DNA of 6,744 bases from Gammaproteobacteria bacterium (GTDB lineage Bacteria; Pseudomonadota; Gammaproteobacteria; Burkholderiales; Burkholderiaceae_C): positions 1-6,744 of the forward strand of contig JAHIQV010000184.1 in the NCBI GenBank assembly GCA_018903185.1, given 5' to 3'. Position 1 is the first letter of the stretch; each line of letters starts with the position of its first letter. Position numbers and translations under genes: made by a program. Positions 1 through 4,832 of this stretch are shown piece after piece. Below the pieces are notes generated by a model that worked only from the letters and a program-made list of their open reading frames with translations, was not told where the DNA came from and searched no databases.

Positions 1-530
1 AGGCTGTTCACGAGCGGGATCACCATGAACAGCAGCGAGGCGTAGACCAGGCCGACCAGAATCGTGGCGTCGTGGTACAGCAGCTCCACCGGCTGGTCCG
101 CCAGACCCACGGCCTGCAGCAGGCTGGAAACCACGCCGGTCTCGCGCAGCAGGATCAGCCAGCCCAGGGTGCGCACCATTTCGCTGACCCAGAACGGCAG
201 CAGGCACAGCACCAGCAGCACCATCTTGAGCCGACCCCGCGCCACCTTGGCGATGTACCAGGCGGCCGGAAACGCCAGCAGCAGCGTGAGCCCGGTGGCC
301 AACACCGAGATGACCGCCGTGCGCACAAAGGTGTTCCAGTACAGCGGCTCGTCGACAAAGGTGCGGTACTGGTCGAGGCTGGCTGCGTACTCCCCCGGTC
401 CCACGCGCGCCTGCAGCGACAGCAGCAGCAACTCCACGTGCGGCAGGATCACCAGGCCCACCAGCCACAGCAGCGCCGGGGCCAGCAGCAGGCCGAGCAT
501 CCAGCGGCGGTGCGCGGTGGCGTCGTTCAT
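1..530 (-). CDS. ABC transporter inner-membrane permease, PotB/PotH-like (partial, 3' end outside window)
   Basis: Transmembrane subunit of a binding-protein-dependent importer of the polyamine/opine class. About 176 codons are present, starting at an ATG (528-530), out of roughly 290 expected. Visible hydrophobic segments lie near residues 11-39 (after a short cytoplasmic N-terminus, MNDATAHRRW), 69-96, 101-128 and 156-174. The block LPFWVSEMVRTLGW (111-124), followed by an ILLRETG stretch, is the conserved TM3 region of PotB-type permeases. The cytoplasmic EAA loop that docks on the ATPase lies beyond the window edge, so it cannot be checked. The start is 4 bp after the stop of the ATPase gene, which indicates translational coupling in one operon. 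A second permease (PotC/PotI-like) would be expected next. The substrate cannot be read from this subunit. Confidence 0.88.
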   Translation of the reverse strand, partial: MNDATAHRRWMLGLLLAPALLWLVGLVILPHVELLLLSLQARVGPGEYAASLDQYRTFVDEPLYWNTFVRTAVISVLATGLTLLLAFPAAWYIAKVARGRLKMVLLVLCLLPFWVSEMVRTLGWLILLRETGVVSSLLQAVGLADQPVELLYHDATILVGLVYASLLFMVIPLVNS

Positions 531-534
531 GGCC

Positions 535-1656
535 TCAAGCCGAAAAACACCAGGCCTGTGCGGGCTGGTAGCCGAAGTGCACGGTCTCGCCAGACTTCAG
601 ATCGGCGAGGCGGCCGGTGAGGGGCAGCGCGATGTGCAGCGGCGTCTGGCTCTTGTCTTCGAGCACCAGCACGGTGGAGTTGCCGCCATCAAACAGCACG
701 CTCTGCACGCTCGCGCTCCAGGCCGGTTCACCGGCGGGCAGCTCGCGCGGGCTGCGCCCGATCTCGATGGCCTCGGGACGGATGAACAGGGTGGCCGACT
801 GGCCCACGTCCAGCGCACCCACACGCTGCGACCACAGCCCCAGGCCGCTGGCCGTGCGCAGCAGCACCTGCTCGCCGTTGCGCGTTTCGATGCGCCCTTC
901 GAAGCGGTTGTTGTTGCCCACAAAGCCCGCGACGAACGCGGTCTGCGGCTGGTAGTACAGCTGCTGCGGCGTGCCCAGCTGTTCGAAGCGGCCGTGGTTC
1001 ATCACCGCGACCTGATCCGACATGACCAGCGCTTCCGACTGGTCGTGCGTGATGTAGACGAAGGTGGTGCCGACCTCGGCCTGGAGTTGCTTGAGCTCCA
1101 CCTTCATGTGCTCGCGCAGCTTGAGGTCGAGCGCGCCCAAGGGTTCGTCGAGCAGCAGCAGCGCGGGCTCCAGCACCAGGGAGCGCGCGATCGCCACGCG
1201 TTGCTTCTGGCCGCCCGAGAGCTGGTGAATGCGCTTGCCTTCGCTGCCCGGCAGGCCGACGCGTTGGAGCATGTCGGTCACCTTGGCCTTGGCGCTGACG
1301 CCCTTCACGCCGCGGCGCTCCAGACCGTAGGCGATGTTCTCGCCCACGCTCATCATGGGGAACAGCGCCAGGTGCTGGAACACCATGTTCACCGGGCGCT
1401 TGTTGGGCGCGACGCCGCGCATCGACGTGCCCTTGATCACGATGTCGCCGGCATCGGGTTCGATGAAACCCGCGATCATGCGCAGCAGCGTGGTCTTGCC
1501 GCAGCCCGAAGGCCCGAGGATGGAGAAGAACGAACCCCGCCGCACGGAAAAGCTCAGGTCATCCACCGCCGCAAACGCGCCGTAGCGTTTGCGCACGGCC
1601 TGGATGTCGAGATCGTGCGTGACGGGGCCGCCCGCGGCCGGCGTCGGCACCGCCAC
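535..1656 (-). CDS. ABC transporter ATP-binding protein, PotA-like
   Basis: Cytoplasmic ATPase that powers the importer encoded around it; 373 aa, the usual length for the PotA/CysA/UgpC group. All catalytic motifs are present: Walker A GPSGCGKT (48-55), Q-loop Q94 in VFQHLALFP, signature LSGGQ (146-150), Walker B LLLLD with catalytic E171 (166-171), D-loop GALD (174-177) and switch H204. A C-terminal TOBE-type regulatory domain covers about 285-370, including FIRPEAIEI (291-299) typical of these transporters. The start is taken as GTG at 1654-1656, 3 bp after the stop of the binding-protein gene. A second GTG two codons later is an alternative, and neither has a strong Shine-Dalgarno sequence, which fits translational coupling. 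The family assignment is secure; the transported substrate is not. Confidence 0.95.
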   Translation of the reverse strand: MAVPTPAAGGPVTHDLDIQAVRKRYGAFAAVDDLSFSVRRGSFFSILGPSGCGKTTLLRMIAGFIEPDAGDIVIKGTSMRGVAPNKRPVNMVFQHLALFPMMSVGENIAYGLERRGVKGVSAKAKVTDMLQRVGLPGSEGKRIHQLSGGQKQRVAIARSLVLEPALLLLDEPLGALDLKLREHMKVELKQLQAEVGTTFVYITHDQSEALVMSDQVAVMNHGRFEQLGTPQQLYYQPQTAFVAGFVGNNNRFEGRIETRNGEQVLLRTASGLGLWSQRVGALDVGQSATLFIRPEAIEIGRSPRELPAGEPAWSASVQSVLFDGGNSTVLVLEDKSQTPLHIALPLTGRLADLKSGETVHFGYQPAQAWCFSA

Positions 1657-1659
1657 GGC

Positions 1660-2724
1660 TTACTTGGCGGCCTTGACGCGGTCGAGCACGCGGCCCTCGA
1701 TGTCTTCGATGCCGGCCGGCACGGCGGGGTACCACTTGATGTTCTTCAGCGCGGCTTCGGGGAAGCTCTCGGCGAACTGCTTCTTGAGCACCGGGTCCAT
1801 CATCTGGTCGGCGCCCTGGCTGGCGGTGAAGTTGCCTGCCGAGGAAGCCACCTTGGCGGCGATCTCGGGGCGCATGTTGAAGTTGATCCAGGCGTAGGCG
1901 GCGGCGTCGTTCTTGCCCTTGGCGGGGATGGCGAAGGTGTCCACCCAGCCCAGCGCGCCCGATTTCGGTGCCACGAACTTCACGTCGGGGTTGGCCTTGT
2001 TCAGCTCCCAGCCACCGGTGTCCCACATCATGGCCGTGGTGAGTTCACCCGAGCGGATGCCGGCGAGCAGCTGGTCCTTGCCGTCCCAGTAGAACTTCAC
2101 GTTTTTCTTGCACTCGGTGAGCTTCTTGCCCATGTCGTCCATCAGGGCGCTGTAGGCTTTGGCGTCGCCGTAGAGCGCAAACGGGTCCTTGCCGGAGGCG
2201 AAGGCCATGGCGATCAGCGTGGGGCGCTTCAGGCGCATGCTGACCTTGCCGGCGTTTTCAGCCGCGCACAGGTCGGCGTAGTCGGTGGCCTTGGAGGTCT
2301 TGGTGTTGACCACCAGGCCGTCGGTGCCCCAGATGTGCGGCAGGCCGTAGACCTTGCCGGCGACCGTGGTGTTTTTCTTGGTCGCTTCGAGCATGGACGG
2401 GATGAACAGATCGGCCTTGATCTGGCTCATGTCGAGCGGCTTGTAGATCTTGAACTCGGTCTGCGGCCCGGCGATGCGGTCCTGGCTGGGCTGGGCGAGG
2501 TCGAAGCCGGCGCCCGCGGTGGCGCGCAGCTTGGAGATCATCTCTTCGTTGTTGGAGGTGGTCACCTCGACCTTGAAACCGGTCTCCTTGGTGAACTGCT
2601 CGATCACGTCCTTGGGCGCGTAACCACCCCAGGTCAGCAGGCGCAGGGTCTTGTCTTGCGCCTGCGCGACGCCAGCGGCCAGCATCAGCGTGGCCAGAAC
2701 GATAGGGGACAACTTGCTCTTCAT
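1660..2724 (-). CDS. Periplasmic solute-binding protein of a PotD/PotF-like ABC importer
   Basis: Captures the substrate in the periplasm and delivers it to the permeases; 354 aa. The N-terminus (MKSKLSPIVL, then a hydrophobic run) is a Sec signal peptide with a likely AQA cleavage site after residue 22. No lipobox cysteine is present, so the mature protein should be soluble. The mature start LRLLTWGGYAP (28-37) and the later WGTDG (132-136), WDTGGW (234-239) and GWVDTFAIP (259-267) are hallmarks of the PotD-like family. W260 and D262 match the tryptophan and aspartate that line the PotD pocket. The segment MRLKRPTL (163-170), however, replaces the region where PotD carries its acidic amine ligands. 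Two cysteines (C153, C205) could form a disulfide. The ATG at 2722-2724 was preferred over upstream in-frame starts because it begins the signal peptide. It is the first gene of the operon. The substrate is unknown; polyamine, opine or another small organic molecule are all possible. Confidence 0.92.
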   Translation of the reverse strand: MKSKLSPIVLATLMLAAGVAQAQDKTLRLLTWGGYAPKDVIEQFTKETGFKVEVTTSNNEEMISKLRATAGAGFDLAQPSQDRIAGPQTEFKIYKPLDMSQIKADLFIPSMLEATKKNTTVAGKVYGLPHIWGTDGLVVNTKTSKATDYADLCAAENAGKVSMRLKRPTLIAMAFASGKDPFALYGDAKAYSALMDDMGKKLTECKKNVKFYWDGKDQLLAGIRSGELTTAMMWDTGGWELNKANPDVKFVAPKSGALGWVDTFAIPAKGKNDAAAYAWINFNMRPEIAAKVASSAGNFTASQGADQMMDPVLKKQFAESFPEAALKNIKWYPAVPAGIEDIEGRVLDRVKAAK

Positions 2725-2769
2725 GGAGAAGCTCGCTTTCAGAGTGGGTGTGACAGATCGGAACAGAGA

Positions 2770-2797
2770 GGCGCCCGCAAGCCGAGCCGCGGGCGCC
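2770..2797. repeat. 9-bp GC-rich inverted repeat (stem-loop) in the binding-protein leader
   Basis: GGCGCCCGC (2770-2778) and its exact reverse complement GCGGGCGCC (2789-2797) are separated by a 10-nt loop. On the minus strand the stem is followed by CTCTCTGTT, only partly T-rich, so it resembles a weak intrinsic terminator for the upstream cluster. It could equally be a structured leader element of the importer mRNA. It lies 45 nt before the binding-protein start codon. Confidence 0.6.
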
Positions 2798-2799
2798 CG

Positions 2800-2826
2800 C
2801 CGGATTTGCAGACACGCAGAATCCGG
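2800..2826. repeat. 7-bp inverted repeat CCGGATT...AATCCGG next to the first stem-loop
   Basis: CCGGATT (2800-2806) pairs perfectly with AATCCGG (2820-2826). An inner TGC/GCA pair (2807-2809 with 2816-2818) can extend the stem past one bulged base, leaving a 6-nt loop. It sits 2 bp from the neighbouring stem-loop and overlaps the tentative -10 box. It could be an operator or an RNA hairpin; the sequence does not decide. Confidence 0.5.
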
Positions 2827-2846
2827 TAAAGGCCAGAATAAGTCAA
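2818..2846 (-). promoter_or_regulatory. Tentative sigma70 promoter for the ABC importer operon
   Basis: On the minus strand TTGACT (2841-2846; 5 of 6 matches to the -35 consensus) is followed after 17 nt by GATTCT (2818-2823; only 3 of 6 matches to the -10). The spacing is ideal but the -10 is weak. The -10 lies inside one arm of an inverted repeat, so a regulator or hairpin could act there. Transcription from here would give a leader of about 85 nt. Confidence 0.3.
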
Positions 2847-2887
2847 GGCTGTGAAAGACGTGTGACATGCGCGTGCTGCGCCAGCGC

Positions 2888-3139
2888 TCAAGCGTCGGGA
2901 TGCACGGCGTCGAAGCCCAGGTGGTGCAGGCCTTCGATCTGGTCTTCCACGGTCTGGATCGCGTTCTCCAGTTCCAGAGGCGAAGGCCCGCCACGGTGAC
3001 CAGGCGCGGACCAGAGCGTGTTGCATCCGATCGGCAGCACGAAGCGCTGGACCTCAGCCTCTGGCGCCCTCAGCGACGCCACGGTTTCCAGCGCGCCGAT
3101 GTGCAGATGCAGCGTGGCCGGGGCGGTGTTCGCGGGCAT
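2888..3139 (-). CDS. Small conserved-looking protein of unknown function, coupled to ypfH
   Basis: An 83-aa protein that I do not recognise. It starts at ATG 3137-3139, 5 bp after the ypfH stop. A strong Shine-Dalgarno GGAGG (3150-3154 on the complement) lies 10 nt upstream, inside the last codons of ypfH; this fixes the start and indicates co-translation. No signal peptide or membrane segment is seen. The N-terminal half is mixed in composition (residues 9-24 could form a strand-like stretch). A central block, LPIGCNTLWSAPGHRGG (35-51), is rich in Gly, Pro and aromatic residues and looks like a conserved functional loop. The C-terminal part (LELENAIQTVEDQIEGL, 55-71) is acidic and likely helical. 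It has one cysteine, C39. It is probably a cytosolic protein with a role tied to the esterase or dioxygenase upstream; any function is speculation. Confidence 0.75.
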   Translation of the reverse strand: MPANTAPATLHLHIGALETVASLRAPEAEVQRFVLPIGCNTLWSAPGHRGGPSPLELENAIQTVEDQIEGLHHLGFDAVHPDA

Positions 3140-3144
3140 GGCGT

Positions 3145-3771
3145 TCAAGCCTCCACGTCCGGGTCGAGCGCCGCGCTCAGCAGCGTCAATACGCGGCCAT
3201 CGATGCCATGGCCCAGGCCGGGCAGCAGGTCCACCCGCGGCGCGGCGCCCAGCGCGCGCAGGCGCTCGGCCGCGGCCACGCTGAAGGCCGGCGCGATCAC
3301 CGGGTCCTGCTCGCCGTGGATGAAATGCAGCGCCGTGCCGTCCGGCGCCAGCCGCGGCGGCTGGGCGAAACGCCCGGCCATGGCGAACACACGCGCGGCG
3401 ATGGGCGGCGCCTGTTGTGTGGACTCCAGCGCCATGATGGCGCCCTGCGAAAAGCCGGCCAGCGCCGTGGCCGACGCATCCAGCCCGGTGCGCGCCTGCC
3501 AGGCCTGAACGGTCTGCACGAAACGTGGCATCACCGTCGCGATGCGATCCACACGGTTGGCCTCGTCGATGCCGCGCACCGAAAACCACTGCCAGCCGCC
3601 GCCCATGTCGGACGGAAACGGCGAGCGCACGCTGACCACCCAGCGGTCGGGCCGGGCCAGCGCCTGGCCCAGTGGCAGCAGGCCTTCGGGCGATGCCCCG
3701 ACGCCGTGGAACAGCAGCACCAGCTGGCGCGCGGGCACGGTGGGCTGGTGAACGATGAGGTCGTCTTGCAT
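3145..3771 (-). CDS. ypfH: Serine esterase/hydrolase, YpfH family (alpha/beta hydrolase)
   Basis: A cytosolic carboxylesterase-type alpha/beta hydrolase of 208 aa, closely resembling E. coli YpfH along its length. Shared features include LLFHGVG (19-25, oxyanion-hole region), QWFSV.GI (61-68) and GFSQGAIMALES (106-117). The catalytic triad is visible: nucleophile S108 in GFSQG, D156 in GEQDP and H188 in GLGHGID. It is somewhat shorter than E. coli YpfH (about 230 aa), mainly at the C-terminus. The start is ATG at 3769-3771, 21 bp after the dioxygenase gene; its Shine-Dalgarno sequence is weak. It lies between the dioxygenase and the 83-aa gene on the same strand, so the three are probably one operon. 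The natural substrate is unknown. YpfH and related proteins hydrolyse small acyl esters; activity here is inferred from the family. Confidence 0.9.
   Translation of the reverse strand: MQDDLIVHQPTVPARQLVLLFHGVGASPEGLLPLGQALARPDRWVVSVRSPFPSDMGGGWQWFSVRGIDEANRVDRIATVMPRFVQTVQAWQARTGLDASATALAGFSQGAIMALESTQQAPPIAARVFAMAGRFAQPPRLAPDGTALHFIHGEQDPVIAPAFSVAAAERLRALGAAPRVDLLPGLGHGIDGRVLTLLSAALDPDVEA
3150..3154 (-). promoter_or_regulatory. Shine-Dalgarno site for the 83-aa gene, inside ypfH
   Basis: GGAGG on the minus strand overlaps the last sense codons of ypfH (GTG GAG GCT TGA) and lies 10 nt before the ATG at 3137-3139. It is the best ribosome binding site in the minus-strand cluster. It is the main evidence that the small downstream frame is translated. 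Confidence 0.7.
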
Positions 3772-3792
3772 GGTGTCTGTCCAAGTGGGGCT

Positions 3793-4620
3793 TCAGGCCG
3801 CCAGCGCGTCGACCGCCACCGACGCTGGCAGCGGCAGTGTGCCGAACAGGTACGAGTCCATGGCCAGCACGCCGTGCGTGATGCCCCCCTCGATGCGCGT
3901 GGCCGGCACTTCAGCGCCCGCTGCGCCCGCGGCCACCATCAACGGCCACAGGTGTTCGGGCGTGGGGTGGGCCCGCTGCGCGTGCGGCGCGATGGCCATG
4001 GTCTGCTGCAGGCGGGCGTGGTCGCGTGTCAACACGGCCTGCGTGATCCAGGCCGAGAACTCGCGCGCGTAGTCCTCGCCAGCGGCGTCGGCCGCGTCGA
4101 AACGCACTTCGTGGAGGTTGTGCGTGAGGCTGCCCGAACCGACGATGAGCACGCCCTCCTCGGCCAGCGGCGCCAGCGCCTGGCCGAAGGCGTAGGCGCG
4201 CGCGCCGTCGAGCCGCGCCGGCAGCGAGACCTGGAACACCGGCACATCGGCCTGCGGCAACAGGTGCATCAGCGGCACCCAGGCGCCGTGGTCCAGCCCC
4301 CACTGGGGGTCTGCCTCGGCCGCCCAGCCCGCGGCGCGCAGCACCTCGATGGCGCGCTGAGCCACCTCGGGCGCACCGGGCGCGGGGTATTGCAACTCGT
4401 AGAGCGCGGCCGGGAAACCGCCGAAATCGTGCACGGTCTTCGGCGCGGCGCTGGTGGCCACGCGCGGCTCGCGTGTCATCCAGTGCGGCGACACCACCAG
4501 CACGGCCTTCGGAACCGGCAGCGACTTGCCCAGGGCGGTGAGCGCAGGGCCGGCGATGCCGGGTTCGATGGCGAACGTGGGTGCACCGTGGGAGATGAAG
4601 AGTGTGGGCAAGCGGGTCAT
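3793..4620 (-). CDS. ygiD: Extradiol ring-cleavage dioxygenase, YgiD/DODA type (LigB superfamily)
   Basis: A cytosolic non-heme metal dioxygenase of 275 aa, the family's usual size. Members open catechol-type rings: plant and bacterial 4,5-DOPA extradiol dioxygenases act on L-DOPA, and E. coli YgiD is the nearest well-known relative. Conserved histidine motifs are all present: SHG (H11), SPHW (H46), TVHDFGGFP (H64), LDHGAW (H111), THNLH (H167) and TPEH (H223). H11 and H46 align with the YgiD metal ligands H22 and H57, and H167 and H223 are the likely remaining ligands. The ATG at 4618-4620 is chosen because MTRLPTLFISHG matches the family N-terminus. An in-frame GTG at 4657-4659 would add 13 residues, but its GGAGG lies only 3 nt away. 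It is first in a likely operon with ypfH and the 83-aa gene. The true aromatic substrate cannot be told from sequence. Confidence 0.88.
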   Translation of the reverse strand: MTRLPTLFISHGAPTFAIEPGIAGPALTALGKSLPVPKAVLVVSPHWMTREPRVATSAAPKTVHDFGGFPAALYELQYPAPGAPEVAQRAIEVLRAAGWAAEADPQWGLDHGAWVPLMHLLPQADVPVFQVSLPARLDGARAYAFGQALAPLAEEGVLIVGSGSLTHNLHEVRFDAADAAGEDYAREFSAWITQAVLTRDHARLQQTMAIAPHAQRAHPTPEHLWPLMVAAGAAGAEVPATRIEGGITHGVLAMDSYLFGTLPLPASVAVDALAA

Positions 4621-4648
4621 GGCGGGGTTCCAGTGGCGGTGCAGACCT

Positions 4649-4661
4649 GTGTGCTGCACAC
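4649..4661. repeat. Palindrome GTGTGC-T-GCACAC in the divergent intergenic region
   Basis: A perfect 6+1+6 inverted repeat lying 29 bp before the dioxygenase start codon. Its length and symmetry suit a dimeric repressor site. It overlaps the GTG alternative start of the dioxygenase, so the bases are more likely regulatory than coding. Confidence 0.4.
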
Positions 4662-4733
4662 GCCTCCACTGTAGAGAGTCGGGGGGCGCGCACCGTTCAA
4701 TGGAAATGGTCGCTGCGTTGAAACGGGTTGACC

Positions 4734-4748
4734 GATGCCCCGGGCATC
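4734..4748. repeat. Palindrome GATGCCC-C-GGGCATC in the divergent intergenic region
   Basis: A perfect 7+1+7 inverted repeat in the middle of the region, directly after TTGACC (4728-4733). That hexamer resembles a -35 box, but no acceptable -10 follows at 16-18 nt. It could be an operator. A 1-nt loop rules out an RNA hairpin using the full arms. Confidence 0.4.
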
Positions 4749-4821
4749 TACGGGTTTGTCCGCTGTCTCCCCCGCTGCCAGCCTCCTAGCATTAACCATA
4801 CCCCGTTCAGTATTTGACCTT

Positions 4822-4831
4822 GGAGATCTCC
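4822..4831 (+). promoter_or_regulatory. Shine-Dalgarno of the FccB-like gene within the palindrome GGAGATCTCC
   Basis: GGAG (4822-4825) is 7 nt before the ATG at 4833, good ribosome-binding spacing that supports the chosen start. It forms half of an exact 10-bp palindrome, GGAGATCTCC. A DNA-binding protein on this site would sit at the start of the gene, but the palindrome may be chance. Confidence 0.6.
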
Positions 4832-4832
4832 C

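Larger units (their letters stand above)
2725..2887 (-). promoter_or_regulatory. Leader/promoter region upstream of the ABC importer operon
   Basis: This is the 163-bp gap between the stop of the 83-aa gene and the start of the binding-protein gene, both on the minus strand. It holds no credible gene. It contains two adjacent GC-rich inverted repeats and a tentative sigma70 promoter, annotated separately. Either it carries an independent promoter for the importer operon, or it separates the upstream dioxygenase/esterase cluster by termination, or both. Confidence 0.55.
4621..4832. promoter_or_regulatory. Divergent intergenic region between the dioxygenase and FccB-like genes
   Basis: 212 bp with no credible gene. 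It must hold the promoters for the leftward dioxygenase operon and probably for the rightward flavoprotein, but no sigma70 promoter with two good boxes could be identified in either direction. It holds three short perfect palindromes, at 4649-4661, 4734-4748 and 4822-4831. These are plausible operator sites for a shared regulator, although no regulator gene is in the window. Confidence 0.5.

Noticed and set aside
410..495. Runs of CAGCAG/CAGCAGCAG that look like a microsatellite
   Set aside because: They are Leu-codon (CTG) runs of the permease membrane segments read on the other strand, not a separate repeat.
64..2829. A 921-codon open frame on the plus strand across the whole ABC operon
   Set aside because: It is antisense to three genes with complete family motifs, has low-complexity composition rich in Gln, Arg, His and Gly, and has no recognisable domain. 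It is a by-product of high GC content.
1660..2994. A longer 444-aa version of the binding protein starting upstream at 2994
   Set aside because: The extra 90 residues are not protein-like and run through the stem-loops. The start at 2724 begins a textbook Sec signal peptide.
2888..3784. A 298-codon minus-strand frame that would extend the 83-aa protein upstream through ypfH
   Set aside because: The upstream part is an Arg/Ala/Gly-rich alternate-frame reading of ypfH. The Shine-Dalgarno at 3150-3154 and the ATG at 3137-3139 define the real start.
3208..4674. A 488-codon plus-strand frame opposite ypfH and the dioxygenase gene
   Set aside because: It is antisense to genes with intact catalytic motifs and its translation has no domain signature.
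4718..4799. Sigma70 promoter candidates for the FccB-like gene (TTGAAA at 4718, TTGACC at 4728, TAGCAT at 4787)
   Set aside because: No pair of boxes had an acceptable spacing and match, so no promoter is annotated there.
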